This document shows, one piece after another, positions 31,905 through 39,946 of a stretch of DNA of 64,000 bases (position 1 is the stretch's first letter; each line of letters begins with the position of its first letter). The stretch is from Flavobacterium stagni (GTDB lineage: Bacteria > Bacteroidota > Bacteroidia > Flavobacteriales > Flavobacteriaceae). The position numbers and the translations under genes are program-made. The notes beneath the pieces are model-generated. The model was not told the DNA's origin. It ran no database searches and saw nothing but the letters and a program-made list of their open reading frames with translations. The stretch spans positions 496,001 through 560,000 of the forward strand of contig NZ_SBKN01000001.1 in assembly GCF_004122105.1 (NCBI RefSeq), given 5' to 3'.

Positions 31905-33119
31905 TTAAGATAACATCATTACGGCTTTTTGAAGTGCCTCTACAAAAATATCAATTTCTTCTTTGGTATTGTAAAAAGCAAAACTCGCGCGAACCGTTCC
32001 GGGGACTCCGAAGAAATCCATCACGGGCTGGGCACAATGATGACCGGTGCGCACCGCTATCCCTAACTTATCGACAATCGTGCCAATATCGTACGGATGG
32101 ATATTCCCGACGTTGAAAGAAATCACCGAAGTTTTGTGTTCTGCAGTTCCAATGATGCGTAAGCCCTCGATTTGTTCCAACTTTTGCGTCGCATATGCTA
32201 ACAATTCGTGTTCGTACGCCGCAATAGCTTCAAATCCGATTTCGTTCAAATAATCAATCGCCGTTCCTAACACAATCCCACCTGCAATATTAGGCGTTCC
32301 CGCCTCAAATTTATGCGGTAAATCGGCATAGGTTGTTTTTTCAAAACTCACCGTGGCAATCATTTCGCCCCCACCTTGATAAGGTGGCAACTTATTCAAC
32401 CACGCTTCTTTTCCATATAAAATTCCGGTTCCCGTAGGGCCACAAACTTTATGCCCGGAAAACACATAAAAATCGCAATCCAAAGCTTGAACATCGGGTT
32501 TTAAATGCGGCGTCGCTTGTGCGCCATCAATCAAAACTGCCGCGCCTACTTCATGTGCTTTTTGTATGATATAGTCCACCGGATTGATCGTTCCCAAGGC
32601 ATTGGAAATGTGATTCACCGTGACGATTTTCGTTTTCTCCGACAATAACACTTCGTATTCCGAGCGAATCAATTCTCCTTTTTCATTCATCGGGATGACT
32701 TTCAATACGGCTCCCGTTCGCTCACACAACATTTGCCAAGGCACAATATTACTGTGGTGCTCCATCGCTGAAACCAAAATTTCGTCACCCGGTTGCAACA
32801 AAGCCGCAAAACCATTGGCCACCGCATTAATTCCATGGGTTGTTCCCGCCGTGAAAATGATTTCATGGGCGTGTTTTGCATTCAAGTGCTTCTGAATTTT
32901 ACCGCGCGATTCCTCATACGCATCCGTTGCCCACTGACTCAAAGTATGCACGCCACGGTGGATGTTCGCATTGATTTCGCTGTAATATTTAGTAATCGCA
33001 TCCAGCACCACTTGTGGTTTTTGTGCCGTTGCGCCGTTATCGAAATAGACCAACGGTTTGCCATTTACTTTTTGGGTTAAAATGGGAAAATCCGCTCGAA
33101 TTTTTTGAAGGTCTAACAT
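31905..33119 (-). CDS. sufS: Cysteine desulfurase SufS
   Basis: A 404-aa PLP enzyme that takes sulfur from cysteine for iron-sulfur cluster assembly. PLP-binding Lys224 lies in FSGHKVCGPTG, catalytic Cys362 in RTGHHCAQP, and the class II hallmarks DNGATAQKP (27-35) and NIHRGVHTLS are present. It leads a subunit sufS-lipoprotein-sufE-DUF59-DUF2480. It is separated from sufD by a gene on the other strand, and has its own -7 box and a palindromic box in the leader. Confidence 0.96.
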   Translation of the reverse strand: MLDLQKIRADFPILTQKVNGKPLVYFDNGATAQKPQVVLDAITKYYSEINANIHRGVHTLSQWATDAYEESRGKIQKHLNAKHAHEIIFTAGTTHGINAVANGFAALLQPGDEILVSAMEHHSNIVPWQMLCERTGAVLKVIPMNEKGELIRSEYEVLLSEKTKIVTVNHISNALGTINPVDYIIQKAHEVGAAVLIDGAQATPHLKPDVQALDCDFYVFSGHKVCGPTGTGILYGKEAWLNKLPPYQGGGEMIATVSFEKTTYADLPHKFEAGTPNIAGGIVLGTAIDYLNEIGFEAIAAYEHELLAYATQKLEQIEGLRIIGTAEHKTSVISFNVGNIHPYDIGTIVDKLGIAVRTGHHCAQPVMDFFGVPGTVRASFAFYNTKEEIDIFVEALQKAVMMLS

Positions 33120-33122
33120 TTT

Positions 33123-33143
33123 TATTTAGAATTTTTCTAAATA
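33123..33143 (-). promoter_or_regulatory. Fur/PerR-like palindrome before sufS
   Basis: Perfect 9-bp arms TATTTAGAA / TTCTAAATA around TTT. The inner 15 bp, TTAGAATTTTTCTAA, differ at one position from the PerR-box form TTAGAATTATTCTAA (recalled from the literature). It lies between the -7 box (33144-33151) and the sufS ATG, near the expected transcription start. Confidence 0.5.
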
Positions 33144-33151
33144 CAAAGATA
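33144..33151 (-). promoter_or_regulatory. -7 box (TATCTTTG) for sufS
   Basis: A perfect TAnnTTTG match on the minus strand, 24 bp before the sufS ATG. It allows sufS-E expression independently of sufABCD. Confidence 0.55.
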
Positions 33152-33247
33152 TTAAAACTTTCGCCTTTCTATGGGCATTTTGGTCAATTAACTTTTCCTT
33201 ATCACTTGTCCATTTTACCCTGTTTTTTGAACGCGTTTTTTCTGTAA

Positions 33248-33262
33248 TTTAGAAATTCTAAA
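33248..33262 (+). promoter_or_regulatory. Palindromic box before the serine hydrolase gene
   Basis: TTTAGAA / TTCTAAA around a single A, 14 bp before the ATG at 33277. The half-sites equal those of the box before sufS at the other end of the same divergent gap, but the spacing is 2 bp shorter. Confidence 0.4.
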
Positions 33263-33276
33263 ACTGAACTTTCACC

Positions 33277-34626
33277 ATGAAAAAAATCCTGAAAATCGTT
33301 GTTGTCCTAATCGCCATTTTAGCCGTAGTTTTTTACTTTGCCGTTTACCCCAAACTGGATTTAATCTCCGGTTTTGCCGCCAAAAGTGTGGCTTCAGGAA
33401 CGTTTCTCGATAACCGTCCGCTGGAGGTAATTGAATCGGGTGACAACGATATTCCTTTGGTAGATTTGGCCCAAAATGCAGTAGACAAAACCGGTCAATT
33501 TGCAGTTTCTAGCGTTTACGGCATCAAAGCCCGAAAAGCGATTTACCGTCCGGGATTGGGCGCAACTTTAATTGATGATTCCTTTGATGTTTCGAAACCT
33601 TACGAGGTTCCGCACCGTAACTTCCATCCGAATACGTCCATTCCTTATCCCTATGGTGCAGGTGCTCCTCATGACAGTACTTTTTCCAACATTGATTATG
33701 CATTATTGCAGAAAACCGTCGCGCAAGCTTTTGATGCCAAAGGGGAAAAAAGCAAACGTACTCGTGCCGTTGTGGTGCTTTACAAAGACCACCTCATTTA
33801 CGAACAATACGCTAATGGTTTCACCAAAGATTCCCGTTTACTAGGCTGGTCCATGACCAAAAGTTTAACCGGAACCTATTTCGGGATTCTGCAATACCAA
33901 GGAAAAATTGACATCCGCAAACCCGCTCCCATCGCGGCTTGGCAAAACGACGACCGTAAAAAAATCACGTTACACAATCTTTTGCAAATGAACTCGGGAC
34001 TGGAATGGGAAGAACAATACGATAAAATCTGTGATGCAACGCAAATGCTGTTTCAAGCGCGCGATATGGCTGCCGTGCAACGGGACAAACCCTTAATTGG
34101 CCAACCCAACGCTAGCTGGAATTATTCTTCAGGAACGACCAATTTACTGAGCGGCATTTTGCGCCAACAGTTCAAAACCCATCAAGACTATCTCGACTTT
34201 TGGTACAGCAGTTTGTTGGATAAAATTGGGATGCATTCAGCACTTGTAGAAACCGATATGGCGGGCAACTTTGTGGGTTCGTCCTACGGTTGGGCTACTC
34301 CGCGCGATTGGGCCAAATTCGGGTTATTGTATTTGCACAAAGGCCTTTGGAACGGTGAGCGCCTATTTGCCGAAGAATGGGCAAAATACGTTTCGACACC
34401 CACCCCAACTTCAGAAGGGCGGTATGGGGCGCAATTCTGGTTGAATGCCGGCGGAAAGTTTCCCGACGTACCTCGCGAAATGTACTATTGCAGCGGATTC
34501 CAAGGACAAATGGTCGCGATTTTCCCCAACCATGATTTGGTGGTAGTGCGCATGGGATTAAAAGAAGATCCCGGCTTTGACTTTAACGCATTGTTGAGCG
34601 GAATTGTAAAGAGTATCAAAAAATAA
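33277..34626 (+). CDS. Serine hydrolase, beta-lactamase class C fold
   Basis: A 449-aa protein anchored or exported by an N-terminal hydrophobic segment (5-25). The class C/penicillin-binding fold is shown by the SxxK motif SMTKS (catalytic Ser in LLGWSMTKSLTG), the Y-x-S/N-type motif in ASWNYSSGTTNLL and a late Gly-rich YCSGFQGQMVAIFPNHDLVV region. It resembles 6-aminohexanoate-dimer hydrolase-type or esterase enzymes; the substrate is unknown. It lies on the opposite strand between sufD and sufS and so interrupts the suf block. Confidence 0.85.
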   Translation: MKKILKIVVVLIAILAVVFYFAVYPKLDLISGFAAKSVASGTFLDNRPLEVIESGDNDIPLVDLAQNAVDKTGQFAVSSVYGIKARKAIYRPGLGATLIDDSFDVSKPYEVPHRNFHPNTSIPYPYGAGAPHDSTFSNIDYALLQKTVAQAFDAKGEKSKRTRAVVVLYKDHLIYEQYANGFTKDSRLLGWSMTKSLTGTYFGILQYQGKIDIRKPAPIAAWQNDDRKKITLHNLLQMNSGLEWEEQYDKICDATQMLFQARDMAAVQRDKPLIGQPNASWNYSSGTTNLLSGILRQQFKTHQDYLDFWYSSLLDKIGMHSALVETDMAGNFVGSSYGWATPRDWAKFGLLYLHKGLWNGERLFAEEWAKYVSTPTPTSEGRYGAQFWLNAGGKFPDVPREMYYCSGFQGQMVAIFPNHDLVVVRMGLKEDPGFDFNALLSGIVKSIKK

Positions 34627-34646
34627 CGCAGGCTTTTCACCTGCGT
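34626..34646. terminator. Hairpin between convergent genes
   Basis: Stem ACGCAGG / CCTGCGT with a 7-nt loop, directly at the stop of the serine hydrolase; followed by CATTCGTTTATT on the plus strand and T-rich sequence on the minus strand. Probably a terminator, though the T-run is weak. Confidence 0.55.
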
Positions 34647-34671
34647 CATTCGTTTATTGTAAACTCTATTT

Positions 34672-35988
34672 TTATAAATCAAATCCCAAATTCACGCCCA
34701 ATTTCTGTGCGATGATTTTGGTGATACGCTGTTTCAATTCGGGGATTTTAATACTTTCAATCACCTCGTTGGAGAAGGCATACATCAATAACGCTTTGGC
34801 TTCTTTCTTCGGGATACCGCGTTGTTGCATGTAGAACATGGCGCTTTCATCCAATTGGCCAATCGTACAACCGTGGGAACATTTCACATCATCGGCAAAG
34901 ATTTCCAATTGGGGTTTGGCGTTGATCACCGCTTTATCACTCAACAAAATGTTATTGTTTTGCTGAAATGCATCGGTTTTCTGCGCTTCTTTTTCCACAT
35001 AAATTTTACCGTTAAACACACCTGTTGCGTTGTCATTCACGATACATTTATAGTTTTGGTGACTCTCGCAATTCGGTTGCGCATGGTGCACTAAGGTGTA
35101 ATGATCCACCAATTGTTTGTCACCAATAATGGTAATCCCTTTTAAAGTTGAATCAATGCGTTCGCCTTGGTGATAAAAATTCAAGTTATTGCGGGTCACA
35201 TTTCCTCCAAATGAAAAGGTGTGTACCGACACGCGACTCTCTTGTTTTTGGGCAATATAGGTATTGTCAATCAAGTTGGCCGAACCCAAATCATTCTGAA
35301 TTTTATAGTAATCCACAATGGCGCGTTTCAATGCAAATACTTCAGTGACCGTGTTGGTCAACACCGGATTCTCATTCAAACTCTGGTGGCGTTCAATGAT
35401 TTGCACGTGGGCATTTTCCCCTACCACAATCAAGTTGCGCGGCTGCACCATCAAGGCATTTTCTTGTCCGGTAGAGAAATAAATAATCTCAATCGGTTTT
35501 TCAACCACCTTGCTTTTGGGGATATTGATGTACGCTCCTTCTGCAGCAAATGCAGTGTTGAGCGACGTCAACGTCTCGTCTTTATTGGCAATCTGATTGA
35601 AATAGGTGTCGATGACCATTTTGTATTTGGGCTTGTTCAAAGCTGCCGACATCAAACATACATCCAAGCCATCGTGGGTGGTTTGGGATAAAAACGAACT
35701 GTATTTCCCGTCAATGAAAATCACTTTGTAGGTGTCAATTTCATGCAAGAAATACTTCTTTACGTCTTTGAATTCAATTGCCGATTCGTGCTTTGGAAAC
35801 ACGGTAAAATCGTGCTTCAACACCGCATTCAACGAAGTATATTTCCAAGCTTCTTCCTTTTTGGTTGGGAAGCCTTTGGTTTCAAAATTTTTAATCGCTG
35901 CCGTGCGTACATCGTGCAACCCTGAGTTGACATCGATTTGCTCTTCGAAAGCCATGAAAGAAGAAATAAGTTTCTCTTTTAATTCCAT
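34672..35988 (-). CDS. sufD: SufD, Fe-S scaffold complex subunit
   Basis: A 438-aa protein of the SufBD fold. SufD joins SufB and SufC in the SufBC2D complex that builds iron-sulfur clusters. Typical features are an N-terminal helical region with KKEEAWKYTSLNAVLKHDF, the long right-handed beta-helix, and the C-terminal KCSHGCTIGQLDESAMFYMQQRGI segment. It follows sufC across a 60-bp gap that holds an ACTGNN(N) array. Confidence 0.95.
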   Translation of the reverse strand: MELKEKLISSFMAFEEQIDVNSGLHDVRTAAIKNFETKGFPTKKEEAWKYTSLNAVLKHDFTVFPKHESAIEFKDVKKYFLHEIDTYKVIFIDGKYSSFLSQTTHDGLDVCLMSAALNKPKYKMVIDTYFNQIANKDETLTSLNTAFAAEGAYINIPKSKVVEKPIEIIYFSTGQENALMVQPRNLIVVGENAHVQIIERHQSLNENPVLTNTVTEVFALKRAIVDYYKIQNDLGSANLIDNTYIAQKQESRVSVHTFSFGGNVTRNNLNFYHQGERIDSTLKGITIIGDKQLVDHYTLVHHAQPNCESHQNYKCIVNDNATGVFNGKIYVEKEAQKTDAFQQNNNILLSDKAVINAKPQLEIFADDVKCSHGCTIGQLDESAMFYMQQRGIPKKEAKALLMYAFSNEVIESIKIPELKQRITKIIAQKLGVNLGFDL

Positions 35989-36021
35989 ATGTTTTGTATT
36001 GAGTCACCGTTTTCAGCACAC

Positions 36022-36054
36022 ACTGTTTACTGCGACTGTGACTGCGTACTAGTT
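36022..36054. repeat. ACTGNN(N) array between sufC and sufD
   Basis: Five units at 36022, 36029, 36035, 36041 and 36048 (steps 7, 6, 6, 7), each beginning ACTG or ACTA. The last unit, ACTAGTT, contains CTA at 36049-36051, which is the TAG stop codon of sufC on the minus strand. Confidence 0.7.
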
Positions 36055-36798
36055 CAACTCACTCTTAATCCAATCGTATCCTTTTTCTTCAAGCTCCAAC
36101 GCCAATTCTTTGCCGCCTGATTTTACGATTTTTCCATCCATCAATACGTGAACGAAATCCGGGATGATATAATCCAACAAACGCTGGTAGTGGGTAATCA
36201 CCAACACCGCATTGTTTTCGTTTTTCAATTTGTTCACACCGTTGGCCACAATGCGCAATGCATCGATATCCAAACCTGAATCGGTTTCGTCCAAAATTGC
36301 AATCTTCGGTTCGAGCATTGCCATCTGGAAAATCTCGTTACGCTTTTTCTCACCACCCGAAAAACCTTCGTTTAATGAACGGGATAAAAACTTACGATCC
36401 ATTTCCAACAGTTCCGATTTCTCACGGATTTTCTTCAACATTTCATTCGCCGGCATCTCTTCCTCACCATTCGCTTTGCGCTTTTCATTGATGGCCGTTT
36501 TGATAAAGTTCGTTACCGAAACCCCCGGAATTTCAACTGGATATTGGAACGATAAAAACACACCTTTGTGGGCACGCTCTTCAGGAGCCAATTCGGAAAT
36601 ATCTTCTCCATCCAACAGGATTTCTCCTTCTGAAACTTCGTAATTTTCATTTCCCGCAATGATAGAAGACAACGTACTTTTACCGGCACCATTCGGACCC
36701 ATAATCGCGTGAACTTCACCCGCTTTGATTTCTAAATTAATGCCTTTTAAGATGTCTTTATCTTCAACCGAAGCATGTAAATTTTTTATACTTAACAT
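36049..36798 (-). CDS. sufC: SufC, ABC-type ATPase of the Suf complex
   Basis: A 249-aa cytoplasmic ATPase. Walker A is GPNGAGKST (34-42), the ABC signature is [10 protein letters not shown], Walker B is [11 protein letters not shown], and the H-loop is [11 protein letters not shown]. SufC powers conformational change of the SufBC2D scaffold. It lies 149 bp after sufB; that gap holds two different period-7 arrays. Confidence 0.97.
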   Translation of the reverse strand: MLSIKNLHASVEDKDILKGINLEIKAGEVHAIMGPNGAGKSTLSSIIAGNENYEVSEGEILLDGEDISELAPEERAHKGVFLSFQYPVEIPGVSVTNFIKTAINEKRKANGEEEMPANEMLKKIREKSELLEMDRKFLSRSLNEGFSGGEKKRNEIFQMAMLEPKIAILDETDSGLDIDALRIVANGVNKLKNENNAVLVITHYQRLLDYIIPDFVHVLMDGKIVKSGGKELALELEEKGYDWIKSELN

Positions 36799-36807
36799 TT
36801 TATTTTT

Positions 36808-36842
36808 GTTTCAGGTTTAAAGTTTAAAGTTTCCGGTTGGCT
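36808..36842. repeat. GTTTNNN heptad array (5 units) between sufB and sufC
   Basis: Five in-phase 7-mers starting GTTT or GTTG (36808, 36815, 36822, 36829, 36836); GTTTAAA occurs twice. It ends upstream of the sufC leader. Confidence 0.7.
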
Positions 36843-36914
36843 TCTACACATTTGAAACTTTTATTTAAATCGTGTATTTTTTTATATTTTGTTTTTGTCA
36901 ACTGGAATTCTTTT

Positions 36915-36949
36915 AAAATTCAAAATTTATAATTTATAATTTTCAAATT
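36915..36949. repeat. AT-rich heptad array overlapping the sufB stop
   Basis: Five in-phase AT-rich 7-mers (36915, 36922, 36929, 36936, 36943); ATAATTT occurs twice. The last unit overlaps TTA at 36948-36950, the TAA stop codon of sufB on the minus strand. Confidence 0.65.
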
Positions 36950-38396
36950 ATCCCACGCTTCCTTCCAATGAAATCTCCAACAATTTCTGTGCTTCTACCG
37001 CGAATTCCATCGGTAATTTGTTCAAGACTTCTTTGCTAAATCCGTTCACGATTAACGCAATAGCTTTTTCCGTAGGAATACCACGTTGGTTACAATAGAA
37101 CACTTGATCTTCCCCGATTTTTGAGGTCGTTGCTTCGTGTTCAATTTTTGCCGTCGAATTTTTGTTTTCGATATACGGGAAGGTATGAGCGCCACAATTG
37201 TTCCCCATTAACAACGAGTCACATTGTGAGAAGTTGCGGGCATTTTCAGCACGCGCTCCAATTTGCACCAAACCTCTATAGCTGTTTTGCGATTTCCCCG
37301 CTGAGATTCCTTTGGAGATGATGGTCGAACGGGTGTTTTTTCCCAAGTGAATCATCTTCGTTCCGGTATCGGCTTGCTGGAAATTGTTAGTCACGGCAAT
37401 GGAGTAAAATTCGCCAATCGAATTGTCCCCTTTCAACACACAACTTGGATATTTCCAAGTCACCGCCGAACCCGTTTCAACTTGGGTCCACGAGATTTTG
37501 GCATTGGTTTCACACAATCCGCGTTTGGTTACGAAATTGAACACCCCGCCTTTTCCTTCTTTATTTCCTGGATACCAGTTTTGTACGGTCGAATATTTGA
37601 TTTCGGCATTGTCCAACGCAATCAATTCCACTACCGCAGCGTGCAACTGATTCTCGTCGCGACTCGGTGCCGTACAACCTTCCAAGTAGGAAACATAACT
37701 GCCTTCATCGGCAATGACGAGCGTACGTTCAAACTGACCCGTACCGCCTTGGTTAATGCGGAAATACGTCGATAATTCCATCGGGCAACGCACGCCTTTT
37801 GGAATGTAACAAAAACTTCCGTCAGAGAATACCGCCGAATTTAATGCGGCATAAAAATTATCTTTTTGAGGCACTACCGAACCGATGTACTTTTGTACCA
37901 ATTCGGGATGCTCTTGAATCGCTTCAGAAATCGAACAGAAAATAATGCCTTTTTCAGCTAAGGTTTTCTTGAACGTGGTCGCTACAGAAACCGAGTCCAT
38001 CACAATGTCCACCGCTACTCCCGCCAACTTCTTTTGTTCATCTAGCGAAATCCCCAACTTTTTGAACGTATCCAACAATTCAGGATCCACTTCGTCCAAC
38101 GATGCGTATTTGTCTTTTTTCTTGGGCGCTGAATAATAGGAGATTGCTTGAAAATCAGGTTTTTCATAGTGTACATTCGCCCACTCGGGTTCGGTCATTT
38201 CGCTCCAAGCACGAAACGCTTCCAAACGCCAATCGGTCATCCACTCGGGCTCGCCTTTCTTTTTGGAAATGGCGCGCACAATGTCTTCATTCAATCCGGC
38301 AGGGAACGTCTCACTTTCGATATCGGTATAAAAACCGTATTCGTATTCTTTATTCTCGAGTTCGACCTTTAAGTCGTCTTCGGTATATTTTGCCAT
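36948..38396 (-). CDS. sufB: SufB, Fe-S cluster scaffold
   Basis: A 482-aa scaffold protein of the SufBC2D complex where the nascent iron-sulfur cluster is assembled. Conserved stretches include [55 protein letters not shown] and [21 protein letters not shown]. It lies 49 bp after sufA and belongs to the same transcript. Confidence 0.97.
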   Translation of the reverse strand: MAKYTEDDLKVELENKEYEYGFYTDIESETFPAGLNEDIVRAISKKKGEPEWMTDWRLEAFRAWSEMTEPEWANVHYEKPDFQAISYYSAPKKKDKYASLDEVDPELLDTFKKLGISLDEQKKLAGVAVDIVMDSVSVATTFKKTLAEKGIIFCSISEAIQEHPELVQKYIGSVVPQKDNFYAALNSAVFSDGSFCYIPKGVRCPMELSTYFRINQGGTGQFERTLVIADEGSYVSYLEGCTAPSRDENQLHAAVVELIALDNAEIKYSTVQNWYPGNKEGKGGVFNFVTKRGLCETNAKISWTQVETGSAVTWKYPSCVLKGDNSIGEFYSIAVTNNFQQADTGTKMIHLGKNTRSTIISKGISAGKSQNSYRGLVQIGARAENARNFSQCDSLLMGNNCGAHTFPYIENKNSTAKIEHEATTSKIGEDQVFYCNQRGIPTEKAIALIVNGFSKEVLNKLPMEFAVEAQKLLEISLEGSVG

Positions 38397-38445
38397 GGTT
38401 TAGATTTAAAAATTTAAGGAGTACAACAGCAACTGTTGCCCTTTT

Positions 38446-38775
38446 TTACAGCGAAAAACTCTCTCCACATCCGCAAGTTCGCGACGCATTCGGATTGTTA
38501 AACACAAATCCTTTTCCGTTCAAACCTCCAGAATATTCTAAAATGGTACCCGCCAAGTACAAGAAGGATTTCTTCTCTACCGCGATACGTACCTGGTTGT
38601 CTTCAAACACTTTGTCGTTTTCACCGATGGCTTTATCAAACTTCAATTCATACGACAAACCGGAACAACCGCCGCTTTTTACCCCTACGCGAACGTAGTC
38701 TTGGGCGGCATCAAAACCGTCGTCTTTCATCATTTCGACGATTTTTTTACTCGCAGATTCGGACACTTTAATCAT
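38446..38775 (-). CDS. sufA: A-type iron-sulfur carrier (SufA/IscA family)
   Basis: A 109-aa HesB/IscA-family protein with the three conserved cysteines: Cys37 in GGCSGLSYEL and Cys101/Cys103 in TCGCGESF. It receives clusters from the Suf scaffold and passes them to target proteins. It is the first gene of the suf operon, directly behind the best promoter in the window. Confidence 0.93.
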   Translation of the reverse strand: MIKVSESASKKIVEMMKDDGFDAAQDYVRVGVKSGGCSGLSYELKFDKAIGENDKVFEDNQVRIAVEKKSFLYLAGTILEYSGGLNGKGFVFNNPNASRTCGCGESFSL

Positions 38776-38805
38776 AGCTTATTTTGATTTTGTCTAAATT
38801 AATGG

Positions 38806-38835
38806 CAAAGATACGCCTTAAAAGTGTTTTTTCAA
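38806..38835 (-). promoter_or_regulatory. Promoter of the suf operon (TTG-N19-TATCTTTG)
   Basis: On the minus strand TTG (38835-38833), a 19-bp spacer and TATCTTTG (38813-38806), 30 bp before the sufA ATG; a full match to the Bacteroidetes -33/-7 pattern. The remaining part of the divergent gap (38836-39015) shows nothing else I can name. Confidence 0.8.
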
Positions 38836-39015
38836 GGTTTTAACTCATTTTTTGGATTGATAACTTCATAGTTTTTATCGATTTTTAAGGGAAACGAAAT
38901 GATGATTTCTTAAATTGCGGCTTCATTTTTAAATTTCTTTCGAAAAAAAGAAGCCTGATATCGGAAATCCAACGTCACTTCTTCGCCTTCGAAACCCAAA
39001 AAAATAATCCATACT

Positions 39016-39876
39016 ATGAAAATTTACCCCATTGAAGCCGGCAATTTTAAGCTTGACGGTGGCGCCATGTTTGGTGTTGTGCCCAAAACCATTTGGAGCA
39101 AAACCAATCCCGCTGATGCCAACAACCTCATCGATATTGCGGCGCGCTGTATGCTGATCGAAGACGGCAACCGACTCACCCTAATCGACACGGGAATGGG
39201 CACCAAACAATCGGAAAAATTCTTTAGCTATTATTCCCTTTGGGGCGATCATTCGCTTGATAAATCCTTGGCCCAACACGGTTTTCATCGCGACGACATC
39301 ACCGATGTGTTCATGACGCATTTGCATTTTGACCATTGCGGTGGAAGCGTCAACCGCACAGCCGACGGAGAAGGATTTGAAGTGGCTTTCAAAAACGCCA
39401 AATTTTGGACCAACGAAAACCACTGGCAATGGGCTACCCAACCCAATGCACGTGAAAAAGCGTCGTTCTTGCATGAAAACATTATCCCCATGCAAGAAAG
39501 CGGCCAACTCCATTTCATCCAACGACCCGATACCGATTTTGGCTTTTCCAACGAAATGGGATTCAACATTTTCTTCGCCGACGGACATACCGAAAAACAA
39601 ATGCTCCCCCATATCCAATACGGCGATAAAACCATCGTGTTTTGTGCGGATCTTTTGGCGACAGCCGGACATATCCCGATTCCCTATGTAATGGGCTACG
39701 ATACGCGCCCGCTTTTGACCATGGGCGAAAAAACGAAATTCCTTACCGCTGCCGCCGACCACAACTACTACTTGTGGCTCGAACACGATGCGCACAACCC
39801 CATCGTAACGGTGGAACACACCGAAAAAGGAATACGACTCAAAGAAGTTTTCCGCTTGGAGGATATCTTAATCTAA
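39016..39876 (+). CDS. MBL-fold metallo-hydrolase
   Basis: A 286-aa metallo-beta-lactamase-fold enzyme. The metal motif THLHFDHCGG (101-110) and later Asp/His residues (VFCADLLATAGHIP; WLEHDAHNP) are intact. It has no obvious signal peptide. Relatives include quorum-quenching lactonases and other hydrolases; the substrate is unknown. It opens a rightward block of hydrolases and lies 70 bp before the S8 protease. Confidence 0.88.
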   Translation: MKIYPIEAGNFKLDGGAMFGVVPKTIWSKTNPADANNLIDIAARCMLIEDGNRLTLIDTGMGTKQSEKFFSYYSLWGDHSLDKSLAQHGFHRDDITDVFMTHLHFDHCGGSVNRTADGEGFEVAFKNAKFWTNENHWQWATQPNAREKASFLHENIIPMQESGQLHFIQRPDTDFGFSNEMGFNIFFADGHTEKQMLPHIQYGDKTIVFCADLLATAGHIPIPYVMGYDTRPLLTMGEKTKFLTAAADHNYYLWLEHDAHNPIVTVEHTEKGIRLKEVFRLEDILI

Positions 39877-39946
39877 TGTTAATCGATACGGCTATTTGTT
39901 AAAAAGCCAATATTTTTAAACCGAAATTGCCGTACACGGCAGAGAA

